Positions 1 to 5,995 of a stretch of 7,724 nt of DNA are shown here, piece by piece. The notes under the pieces are model-generated. The model was not told the origin of the DNA. It worked only from the letters and a program-made list of their open reading frames with translations, and searched no databases. Each line of letters opens with the position of its first letter. The first letter of the stretch is position 1. The DNA is from an uncultured Actinomycetes bacterium (GTDB taxonomy: Bacteria; Actinomycetota; Actinomycetes; Nanopelagicales; Nanopelagicaceae). Made by a program: the position numbers and the translations under genes. The stretch is from the NCBI GenBank assembly GCA_903918325.1, contig CAIXDY010000186.1:1-7724 (forward strand), given 5' to 3'.

Positions 1-268
1 CTTCTTGGATCAAACCAAACAACTTTGGATTATCAGATTCTTGAATTAATTTTGCACCGGTCATTGTTAACACTAATTTATCGGCGCCGTAATATGAACC
101 CCACACTGAAACTAAAGCAATTCCAACTGCAATCGGAACAATTGCATTAGTTGTCTGCCCAAAATAAGTCAGTGCAGCAAAAGCCACAAGCCACACCAGT
201 ACGCCCATTCCCATGAGCAAACCAATTGTCTTGCGGCGGTTAGCCGCTTGTTGGGTTCTAAAGTTCAT
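1..268 (-). CDS. htpX: M48-family (HtpX-like) membrane metalloprotease, N-terminal part only
   Basis: The first 89 residues of a protein that continues past the left edge. It begins with a short basic segment (MNFRTQQAANRRK), then two hydrophobic stretches at about residues 15-36 and 42-58. Next comes a segment including YYGADKLVLTMTGAK (59-73) and a PKLFGLIQE segment. This layout matches the start of HtpX-like M48 proteases: two membrane helices, a conserved SDK/ADK-type turn, then the lead-in to the catalytic domain. Family members are zinc endopeptidases that degrade damaged membrane proteins. The HEXXH zinc motif would lie outside the window, so activity cannot be judged here. The ATG at 268 overlaps the lemA TAA stop as TAATG, which suggests translational coupling. 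There is no clear Shine-Dalgarno. A lemA-htpX pairing is common in bacteria and supports the call. Exact subfamily is uncertain. Confidence 0.8.
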   Translation of the reverse strand, partial: MNFRTQQAANRRKTIGLLMGMGVLVWLVAFAALTYFGQTTNAIVPIAVGIALVSVWGSYYGADKLVLTMTGAKLIQESDNPKLFGLIQE

Positions 269-822
269 TAAAACTTAACGTTCGGAGCTTTACGATCTTG
301 TGGATCTTCAACTTCATAAAACTCACGCTCAGTTACTTTAGCAAAACCGGCAAAGAAGTTAGTTGGCACAGTTTTAACGGCCGTGTTGAGCGAGCGCACA
401 TTGTCGTTATAAAACTGGCGAGAAAACGCAACTTTGTTTTCAGTCGTTGATAGTTCTTCCTGTAATGACAAGAAGTTAGTTGATGCTTTCAAATCTGGAT
501 AAGCCTCGGCAACGGCTAACAAACCACGCAGAGCTTGAGTAACCATTCCATCGGCAGCGGCAGTATCGGCAACTGTTGTAGCACTTGTCGCTTTTGCACG
601 CGCAGCAACAACGGCATCAAAAGTTGATTGCTCATGCTTGGCATAACCCTTTACGGTTTCCACCAAGTTAGGAATCAAATCTGCGCGACGTTTTAACTGC
701 ACTTCAATCTGTGCCCATGCTTCATTAACTGAAATGTTTAAGCGGATGAGACGGTTGTATTGAGCAACGAAAAATAAAATGGCGAGAGCGATAACTCCAA
801 GAACAATCAGTGTTGTGGTCAT
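268..822 (-). CDS. lemA: LemA family membrane-anchored protein
   Basis: A complete protein of 184 residues, the usual LemA length. One N-terminal transmembrane segment (about 3-21) is followed by a predicted helical-bundle domain. Family hallmarks are visible: the NEAWAQIEVQLKRRADLIPNL stretch (begins at residue 33), VKGYAKHE (57-64), YPDLKASTNFLSLQEELS (108-125), the TENKVAFSRQFYND segment (127-140), and the terminal EREFYEVED (165-173). LemA proteins have a long N-terminal helix anchored in the membrane. Their biochemical role is still poorly defined, and they are often encoded beside HtpX-type proteases, as here. The ATG at 822 has an AAAGGGG element 11 nt upstream (834-840). The gene lies 41 bp downstream of dcd on the same strand and overlaps the protease start by one base, so the three are probably cotranscribed. 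The family call is firm; the function is not. Confidence 0.95.
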   Translation of the reverse strand: MTTTLIVLGVIALAILFFVAQYNRLIRLNISVNEAWAQIEVQLKRRADLIPNLVETVKGYAKHEQSTFDAVVAARAKATSATTVADTAAADGMVTQALRGLLAVAEAYPDLKASTNFLSLQEELSTTENKVAFSRQFYNDNVRSLNTAVKTVPTNFFAGFAKVTEREFYEVEDPQDRKAPNVKF

Positions 823-863
823 ACCTAATTAAACCCCTTTATTGGCGGTTTCATTCCGCGGAT

Positions 864-1442
864 TTACTGAATTTTTGATTTATGGAAGTTTAAGAATGAG
901 CGTGAAGGTGTTGGACCACGCTGACCTTGGTAGCGGGAACCGTACTTTTCGCTGCCATAAGGATGCTCGGCAGGTGAAGAAAGTTTGATTAAGCACAACT
1001 GGCCGATCTTCATTCCAGGAAAGAGTTTGACCGGCAAGTTAGCAACATTGGAAAGCTCCAACGTTATGTGACCGCTAAAACCTGGATCGATAAAGCCGGC
1101 AGTGGAGTGAGTGAGCAAACCCAAGCGGCCTAAAGAGGATTTGCCTTCAAGGCGTCCGGCAATGTCATCGGGCAAAGTAATAACTTCATAGGTACTAGCT
1201 AAAACAAATTCACCTGGGTGTAAAATAAATGGTTCATCGCCTTCGGCAATAACTTCGCGAGTGAGTTCAGGTTGCTCAGTTGAAGGATCAATAACGCTGT
1301 ACTTGTGATTTTCAAAGACGCGGAAAAACTTATCGAGGCGGACATCAACGGATGAGGGTTGAATCATCCCTTCGTGGAAGGGTTCGCAGCCAACGCGGCC
1401 TGCTTTGATTTCGGCGAGAATGTCGCGATCACTAAGTAGCAC
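864..1442 (-). CDS. dcd: dCTP deaminase, probably bifunctional dCTP deaminase/dUTPase
   Basis: With a GTG start at 1442 the protein has 192 residues and begins (M)LLSDRDI, the standard family start. A TAAGG element sits 8 nt upstream. An upstream in-frame GTG at 1496 would add 18 residues of unlike sequence and has no ribosome-binding site. Motifs include [10 protein letters not shown] (28-37), [10 protein letters not shown] (99-108), [15 protein letters not shown] (111-125), TLELSN (127-132) and [15 protein letters not shown] (167-181). In this numbering Ser102, Arg106, Ala115 and catalytic Glu129 fall where I recall them in the Mycobacterium tuberculosis enzyme. The small residue at 115 is typical of DCD-DUT enzymes, which convert dCTP to dUMP in one step and so limit dUTP build-up. 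The enzyme is a cytosolic homotrimer in the family. It is the first gene of the apparent dcd-lemA-htpX operon, divergent from fadE. Identity is near certain; bifunctionality is inferred from residues. Confidence 0.96.
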   Translation of the reverse strand: MLLSDRDILAEIKAGRVGCEPFHEGMIQPSSVDVRLDKFFRVFENHKYSVIDPSTEQPELTREVIAEGDEPFILHPGEFVLASTYEVITLPDDIAGRLEGKSSLGRLGLLTHSTAGFIDPGFSGHITLELSNVANLPVKLFPGMKIGQLCLIKLSSPAEHPYGSEKYGSRYQGQRGPTPSRSFLNFHKSKIQ

Positions 1443-1450
1443 GCTGGGAA

Positions 1451-1455
1451 CCTTA
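1451..1455 (-). promoter_or_regulatory. Ribosome binding site deciding the dcd start
   Basis: TAAGG on the minus strand, 8 nt before the GTG at 1442. It supports this start over the GTG at 1496, which is preceded by CAACCCTG with no purine-rich element. Confidence 0.5.
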
Positions 1456-1501
1456 TCTTGCTTTGCGGGGGCAATCGGTGAGCGAAATACGCTCACCAGG
1501 G

Positions 1502-1530
1502 TTGCATAAGTTACTGGCGGGTAGCATTAT
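1502..1530 (+). promoter_or_regulatory. Candidate promoter for the acyl-CoA dehydrogenase gene (leaderless)
   Basis: A TTGCAT element (1502-1507) lies 17 bp before CATTAT (1525-1530), which ends 6 nt before the ATG at 1537. An overlapping TAGCAT (1522-1527) also fits TANNNT. Transcription would then begin at or very near the start codon, giving a leaderless mRNA. That fits the absence of a well-placed Shine-Dalgarno; the GGCGGG at 1516-1521 is 15 nt from the ATG. The hexamers match consensus only partially. The same 94-bp spacer (1443-1536) must also carry the divergent dcd promoter, for which I found no convincing hexamer pair. Confidence 0.3.
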
Positions 1531-1536
1531 TTGCCC

Positions 1537-3363
1537 ATGAGCCATTACACCGCCAACCTGCGCGATATTGAATTCTGCCTCTTTGACCTACTGGGTCGCG
1601 AAAAAATTATGGGTACATCGCTGTACGCAGATCTTGATCGCGACACCGCAATGGGCATGTTGGAAGAGATGAAGCGGTTGTGTGAAAACGATCTTGCCGA
1701 ATCTTTTGTTGAAGGCGATCGTGTTGGCGCGGTTCTTAATAAAGAAACTGGAAATGTAAATCTGCCCGCATCTTTTATTAAATCTTACAAAGCCTATGTA
1801 GACGGCGAATGGTGGCGCCTAGATGCACCTGTTGAACTGGGTGGAATGAAGATTCCTCCTTCAGTTCGCTGGGCGATTGCTGAAATGGTTTTAGGTTCAA
1901 ATCCTGGAGTGCACCTCTATGCCTCAGGTTATTCATTTGCTCAAGTTGCCTATTCACTTGGAACTCCAGAACAAAAGAAGATTGCAAAGCACATGGTTGA
2001 AAAGCACTGGGGCGCAACGATGCAACTAACAGAACCTGATGCAGGTTCAGATGTTGGTGCCGGTCGCACTAAAGCTGTTGCACAACCCGATGGAACTTGG
2101 CACATCACTGGATCAAAGCGATACATCACATCTGGGGATGCAGATTTCTATGACAATGTTATGCACTTTGTTCTTGCTCGCCGTGAAGGTGGAGGCCCAG
2201 GAACCAAAGGTCTTTCATTGTTCTTGATTCCTAAATTTATGTTTGATTTTGAAACTGGCGAGCTTGGAAAGCGCAACGGAGTCTTTGTTACATCCCTAGA
2301 AGACAAAATGGGCCTCAACATCTCTGCCACATGTGAAGTTCAATTAGGCGAGCATGAGCCCGCAGTTGGCTATCTCTTAGGTGAAGTGCATGAAGGAATT
2401 GCACAGATGTTTAAAGTTATTGAATTTGCACGAATGATGGTGGGAACTAAAGCTATTGCAACACTTTCTGCGGGTTACCAACAAGCGTTGTCTTATGCCA
2501 AAGAGCGCGTGCAGGGTGGTGACATGAAAGTAATGAATGACAAGGCCTCACCTCGTGTGACCATCATTAAGCACCCAGATGTGCGCCGTTCATTAATGGT
2601 CCAAAAGTCCTATTCAGAAGGCATGCGCGCACTTGTTCTTTACACAGCATCAATCCAAGATGAGATTGAGTTATCTGAAAAAGCTGGCGATAAAGATCGT
2701 TCCGCCGACATGATTGCACTCAATGATTTATTACTGCCGGTCGTTAAAGGTTATGGCTCAGAGAAGTCTTGGACTTTGCTTGGCACTGAATCACTACAAA
2801 CATTTGGTGGTGCTGGCTTTACACGTGACTGGCCACTTGAGCAATATGTCCGTGATGCCAAGATTGACACCTTGTATGAAGGAACAACTGCGATCCAAGG
2901 TCTGGATTTCTTCTTCCGCAAAATTGTTAAAGATGGCGGACGCGCACTTGGTTTGCTCGGTAAAGAGATTAAGGCTTTTGCCGATGCTGGTGGATCACAC
3001 GCAGCAGAAAAAACAGCTTTGCTTAAAGCACTCGATGACTTAAACGGCATCGTTGGCGTTTTAGTTGGCCATGCGATGGAATCACAAACTGATGCAGCCA
3101 AGATCTATCAAGTTGGTTTAAATACTTCACGTTGCTTAATGGCTGTTGGTGACATCATTACTTCATGGCTACTACTGCGCCAAGCCGATATCGCAGTTGA
3201 AAAACTGCCAACAGCTAGTGGTAAAGATAAAGATTTCTATTCTGGCAAAATTGCTGCAGCGCAGTTCTTTATTAAGAACTACTTGCCACATATCACTGCC
3301 GATCGAAAGATCGTAGAAGCAACTGATGGCTCCATCATGGAACTACCTGAAAGCGCCTTTTAA
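1537..3363 (+). CDS. fadE: Acyl-CoA dehydrogenase, FadE5-like
   Basis: A 608-residue flavoprotein matching the long FadE5-type actinobacterial acyl-CoA dehydrogenases (about 610 residues) rather than the usual 380-400-residue form. It would catalyse the first oxidation of fatty acid beta-oxidation, acyl-CoA to trans-2-enoyl-CoA, with FAD. Visible parts are an N-terminal helical domain with the FadE5-like start MSHYTANLRDIEFCLFDLLG, and QLTEPDAGSDVG (163-174) opening the beta domain. A C-terminal helical domain follows, with FGGAGFTRDWPLEQYVRDAK (423-442). YEGTTAIQG (447-455) supplies the probable catalytic base, Glu448. An extra C-terminal helical domain (about 465-608) resembles the PF12806-type extension. 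The ATG at 1537 is preferred because MSHY is the family start; a TTG at 1531 would add two residues. No thiolase or hydratase gene lies nearby, so it is not part of a local beta-oxidation cluster. Acyl chain-length preference cannot be read from sequence. Confidence 0.95.
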   Translation: MSHYTANLRDIEFCLFDLLGREKIMGTSLYADLDRDTAMGMLEEMKRLCENDLAESFVEGDRVGAVLNKETGNVNLPASFIKSYKAYVDGEWWRLDAPVELGGMKIPPSVRWAIAEMVLGSNPGVHLYASGYSFAQVAYSLGTPEQKKIAKHMVEKHWGATMQLTEPDAGSDVGAGRTKAVAQPDGTWHITGSKRYITSGDADFYDNVMHFVLARREGGGPGTKGLSLFLIPKFMFDFETGELGKRNGVFVTSLEDKMGLNISATCEVQLGEHEPAVGYLLGEVHEGIAQMFKVIEFARMMVGTKAIATLSAGYQQALSYAKERVQGGDMKVMNDKASPRVTIIKHPDVRRSLMVQKSYSEGMRALVLYTASIQDEIELSEKAGDKDRSADMIALNDLLLPVVKGYGSEKSWTLLGTESLQTFGGAGFTRDWPLEQYVRDAKIDTLYEGTTAIQGLDFFFRKIVKDGGRALGLLGKEIKAFADAGGSHAAEKTALLKALDDLNGIVGVLVGHAMESQTDAAKIYQVGLNTSRCLMAVGDIITSWLLLRQADIAVEKLPTASGKDKDFYSGKIAAAQFFIKNYLPHITADRKIVEATDGSIMELPESAF

Positions 3364-3368
3364 ACCGC

Positions 3369-3374
3369 TATCCT
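3369..3374 (+). promoter_or_regulatory. Candidate -10 element for the EamA transporter gene (leaderless)
   Basis: TATCCT fits TANNNT and ends exactly 6 nt before the ATG at 3381, inside a 17-bp spacer that contains no Shine-Dalgarno. No good -35 is seen 17 bp upstream. The gene may be transcribed separately as a leaderless message or read through from fadE. Confidence 0.25.
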
Positions 3375-3380
3375 TGCCAG

Positions 3381-4301
3381 ATGTATACGCGCTATAAAGG
3401 CGAAATCCTCACGCTGTGCGGCGCAATCTTTTTTTCATTTAATGGTGTGGTTGCCAAGTTAGTTTTAACTTCTGGGCTTTCATCCATGCGTTTAACGCAA
3501 GTGCGCTGCGGCGGAGCATTTTTAATTCTGGGTACATATATGTTGCTTGCCCATCGCGAAAAACTCAGAACCACTAAGGCCGAAATCCCCATCCTCTTTA
3601 CGTATGGAATTTTGGGCTTTTTAGCCGTGCAAGCTCTGTATTTCGTAGGTATTGCGCGGCTGCATGTGAGCATCGCCTTGATCCTGGAGTTCACCGCGCC
3701 TATCTGGATTGTCTTGTGGCTGCGCTTTGTGAAGAAAAAGATTGTGCCAGCCCTTATGTGGTTAGCGATTTTCTTAGCTTTCGGTGGACTGATCTTGATT
3801 GCGCAAGTCTGGAAAGGCCGTACGTTAGATCCCATCGGCGTTATTGCTGCACTTTTAGATGGAATTGTTTTAGCGGCCTTTTTCCTTATTGGTGAAAAAC
3901 TCAGTAGCAAACGCGATGTGGAATCGTTAATGGTGTATGGATTTGGTTTTGCCTCACTTGGTTTAGCCATTGCAATGCCGTTGTGGTCATATCCCACACA
4001 CATCTTTACGCAATCATTAAATTTGCAAGGACGTTTTGCCGCGCACAATGCACCAGGTTGGGTGTTGATCGCCTGGATAATTGTTATGGGAACGATTGTG
4101 CCGTACACATTAGTTGTTAAAGGTTTGAAACTTTTATCGGCATCCACCAGCAGTGTGATGGGAATGGCTGAACCCGTGTTAGCTGGAGTATTTGCTTGGA
4201 TTTGGTTAGCTGAAGAATGGAATCTGATTCAACTGGTTGGTGGAATTATTGTGATAATTGGAATTATCTTTGCTGATAAAGCCCGTTCAGCTGCGCATTA
4301 A
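3381..4301 (+). CDS. EamA/DMT superfamily permease (RhtA-like metabolite exporter)
   Basis: A 306-residue integral membrane protein with ten hydrophobic segments, at about 9-29, 42-58, 70-92, 95-116, 123-142, 149-172, 182-204, 226-246, 250-275 and 281-297. This is the two-times-five-helix layout of the drug/metabolite transporter superfamily, with two EamA repeats. The first repeat ends in ILEFTAPIWIVLWLRF (101-116) and the second carries GMAEPVLAGVFAWIWLAEE (261-279), the typical EamA signature before the last helix. Members export amino acids, sugars or other small metabolites; the substrate here cannot be read from sequence. The gene starts 17 bp after fadE with no Shine-Dalgarno. Its TAA stop (4299-4301) directly abuts the convergent dnaB stop, leaving no room for a separate terminator. 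Family call is strong, substrate unknown. Confidence 0.92.
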   Translation: MYTRYKGEILTLCGAIFFSFNGVVAKLVLTSGLSSMRLTQVRCGGAFLILGTYMLLAHREKLRTTKAEIPILFTYGILGFLAVQALYFVGIARLHVSIALILEFTAPIWIVLWLRFVKKKIVPALMWLAIFLAFGGLILIAQVWKGRTLDPIGVIAALLDGIVLAAFFLIGEKLSSKRDVESLMVYGFGFASLGLAIAMPLWSYPTHIFTQSLNLQGRFAAHNAPGWVLIAWIIVMGTIVPYTLVVKGLKLLSASTSSVMGMAEPVLAGVFAWIWLAEEWNLIQLVGGIIVIIGIIFADKARSAAH

Positions 4302-5750
4302 TTAAGAACCGAAAGAAGAATCTTCGGGTGCAGCAGAGTCGCGCTGTTGAGTCCAGTCAGTTCCGCCGCCAGGATTTTGTGGCATATCGAAGAAGCGTGC
4401 ATAGTGCAGTTGAGCAGAAACAGTAATTGTTTTAGTTGGTCCGTTACGGTGCTTAGCAACAATTAAATCAGCTTCACCAGTTCGGTTTTGTTGATCGTAC
4501 ATGTCATCGCGGTGCAGCAAGATAACTACGTCAGCATCTTGTTCGATAGAACCTGATTCACGTAAGTCTGACAACATTGGTTTTTTATCACTGCGCTGTT
4601 CAGGTGAACGGTTGAGCTGTGAAATCGCAATAACGGGGATATTGAGCTCTTTAGCCATTAACTTTAAGTGACGTGAAAACTCAGATACTTCTTGCTGGCG
4701 GTTTTCTACGCGCTTACCTGATGACATCAACTGTAAGTAGTCGATAACAATGAGTTTGAGGTTGTGGCGCTGCTTTAAACGGCGTGCCTTAGCGCGAATT
4801 TCCATCATAGAAAGATTAGGTGAATCATCAATAAACAAAGGTGCTTCAGAGATTTCACCCATGCGGCGTGCCAGACGCGACCATTCATCATCAGATAATG
4901 TGCCTGCGCGAATATTATTTAAACCAACGCGGGCTTCAGCCGACAACATACGCATGGTGATTTCAGATTTCGACATTTCCAGCGAGAAGATAACTGAAGT
5001 TTGACCTTCGTGAATCGATGCATGGCGCGCGATATCTAAACCTAATGTTGATTTACCCATTGCCGGACGTGCAGCTAAAATAATCATGTTGCCCGGATGG
5101 AAACCATGTGTAAGTGCATCTAAATCTTTGAATCCGCTCATTACGCCTTCAACACCAACGCCCTTTGAAATCGCTTCGATCTCATCAAGTGCTTGTGGTA
5201 ATAATGTAGAGAGTTGTACGTAATCTTCAGATGCACGACGTTCAGTTACTGCATAGACCTCGGCCTGGGCTTGGTCGACCATGTCATCGACTTCACCTTC
5301 GGATGTATAACCCAGTTGCACAATCTTTGTACCGGCTTCAACTAAGCGGCGCATGATGGCGTGTTCGCGCACAATCTTTGCGTAGTAACCGGCGTTAGCT
5401 GCAGTTGGTACCGATGAAATTAACGTGTGCAAATACGGTGCACCACCGGCGCGTGCAATGTCTCCGCGCTTAGTTAATTCAGATGAAACCGTAACGGCAT
5501 CAACTGGTTCACCGCGGCCATACAAATCAATAACTGCGTCGTAAATTAATTCATGTGCAGGGCGATAAAAATCGCGATCGCGAATAATTTCGATGACATC
5601 GGCAATTGCATCTTTAGATAACAACATTCCACCGAGAACTGATTGTTCTGCAATTAAATCTTGTGGAGGAGTGCGTTCAAAATCTGCACCAATTGAACTA
5701 ACGTTGTTATCGCGCGCGGGGCGATTGTTTGGAAGTTCAGCGATGCTCAC
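4302..5750 (-). CDS. dnaB: Replicative DNA helicase DnaB
   Basis: A 482-residue protein covering a complete DnaB. The N-terminal helical domain is at about 26-130 (ending in NAGYYAKIVREH) and a linker runs to about 185. The RecA-like ATPase domain follows, with Walker A ARPAMGKST (227-235), catalytic Glu258 in SLEMS, Walker B IVIDYLQL (334-341), AISQLNR (375-381), DLRESGSIEQDADVV (395-409) and AKHRNGP (432-438). The last 25 residues are a low-complexity tail. There is no intein in the P-loop or elsewhere, although inteins are frequent in actinobacterial DnaB. DnaB is the hexameric helicase that unwinds DNA ahead of the replisome. Translation starts at GTG 5750 with a strong GGGAGG 8 nt upstream. 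The usual rpsF-ssb-rpsR-rplI neighbours do not lie directly upstream. Instead there is a long spacer with DnaA-box-like repeats. Confidence 0.98.
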   Translation of the reverse strand: MSIAELPNNRPARDNNVSSIGADFERTPPQDLIAEQSVLGGMLLSKDAIADVIEIIRDRDFYRPAHELIYDAVIDLYGRGEPVDAVTVSSELTKRGDIARAGGAPYLHTLISSVPTAANAGYYAKIVREHAIMRRLVEAGTKIVQLGYTSEGEVDDMVDQAQAEVYAVTERRASEDYVQLSTLLPQALDEIEAISKGVGVEGVMSGFKDLDALTHGFHPGNMIILAARPAMGKSTLGLDIARHASIHEGQTSVIFSLEMSKSEITMRMLSAEARVGLNNIRAGTLSDDEWSRLARRMGEISEAPLFIDDSPNLSMMEIRAKARRLKQRHNLKLIVIDYLQLMSSGKRVENRQQEVSEFSRHLKLMAKELNIPVIAISQLNRSPEQRSDKKPMLSDLRESGSIEQDADVVILLHRDDMYDQQNRTGEADLIVAKHRNGPTKTITVSAQLHYARFFDMPQNPGGGTDWTQQRDSAAPEDSSFGS

Positions 5751-5758
5751 GCGTATAA

Positions 5759-5764
5759 CCTCCC
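5759..5764 (-). promoter_or_regulatory. Strong ribosome binding site of dnaB
   Basis: GGGAGG on the minus strand, 8 nt before the GTG start at 5750. It is the best Shine-Dalgarno in the window and fixes the start of dnaB. Confidence 0.85.
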
Positions 5765-5802
5765 ATTAGCTACTGACAAGTGCGGTTGATGTAGGCGTAA
5801 CT

Positions 5803-5818
5803 TAGGTGCCAGCACCTA
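5803..5818. repeat. Perfect inverted repeat upstream of dnaB (candidate operator)
   Basis: TAGGTGC-CA-GCACCTA has 7-bp perfect arms around a 2-bp centre and sits 53-68 bp upstream of the dnaB start. The very short centre suits a dimeric repressor site better than an RNA hairpin. It does not match the actinobacterial LexA (GAACnnnnGTTC) or NrdR consensus. No promoter hexamers next to it are convincing, so its function is a guess. Confidence 0.4.
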
Positions 5819-5845
5819 TCGCACGCGAGAAACGCTTCAGGGTGA

Positions 5846-5995
5846 TGGGGATAAAGCTGTGGGTAAGTGGGTGGATAAGCGTGTTTTCCTGTGTACAAAG
5901 CCGTGGATGAACTGTGGGTAAGTAGGTGGGGGTGACCCCCTCTCCAGGAAAAGCGCAGGTCAGAGGCGATTACTTGTGTGTGCGGCTGTGTACAA
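5846..5995 (-). promoter_or_regulatory. Cluster of DnaA-box-like 9-mers (candidate replication origin or DnaA-controlled region)
   Basis: Read on the minus strand, at least seven 9-mers resemble DnaA boxes (TTATCCACA, or TTGTCCACA in high-GC actinobacteria), all in the same orientation. They are TTATCCCCA (5846-5854), TTACCCACA (5858-5866), TTATCCACC (5870-5878), TTGTACACA (5890-5898), TCATCCACG (5902-5910), TTACCCACA (5913-5921) and TTGTACACA (5987-5995). Six differ from one of the two consensus forms by a single base and 5902-5910 differs by two; none is perfect. Start-to-start spacing is 12, 12, 20, 12, 11 and 74 bp. An AT-rich tract follows on the 5' side of the boxes. Clustered DnaA boxes beside an AT-rich stretch are the layout of bacterial origins. 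However, no dnaA or dnaN is in view, so a DnaA-regulated dnaB leader is equally possible. Confidence 0.5.
5928..5940. repeat. GC-rich palindrome within the dnaB upstream region
   Basis: GGGGGT-G-ACCCCC has 6-bp arms around one central base and contains a GGTGACC core. As RNA or extruded DNA it could form a short GGGGG/CCCCC stem with a TGA loop. On neither strand is it followed by a T tract, so it is not a standard Rho-independent terminator for the upstream dehydrogenase gene. It sits between the main box cluster and the last box at 5987. Confidence 0.6.

Noticed and set aside
823..863. Promoter or terminator in the dcd-lemA gap
   Set aside because: The 41-bp gap shows only the lemA Shine-Dalgarno; no stem followed by T run and no hexamer pair.
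1443..1496. Eighteen-residue N-terminal extension of Dcd from the GTG at 1496
   Set aside because: It has no ribosome-binding site and no resemblance to the family start. The GTG at 1442 has TAAGG at 8 nt spacing and gives the residue numbering of the mycobacterial enzyme.
2714..3101. Overlapping alternative frames inside the acyl-CoA dehydrogenase gene on both strands
   Set aside because: They cover the conserved catalytic region of the main frame and have no independent support.
3392..4147. 251-residue open frame antisense to the transporter gene
   Set aside because: Composition is that of a shadow frame, with no domain or start signal, and the plus strand clearly encodes a ten-helix EamA protein.
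5766..5791. TTGTCA with TATACG as a dnaB promoter
   Set aside because: TTGTCA resembles a -35, but a 16-bp spacing would put the -10 against the start codon and over the Shine-Dalgarno, placing the transcript start inside the gene.
5925..5943. Rho-independent terminator for the dehydrogenase gene
   Set aside because: A G/C stem exists but no T run follows on either strand.
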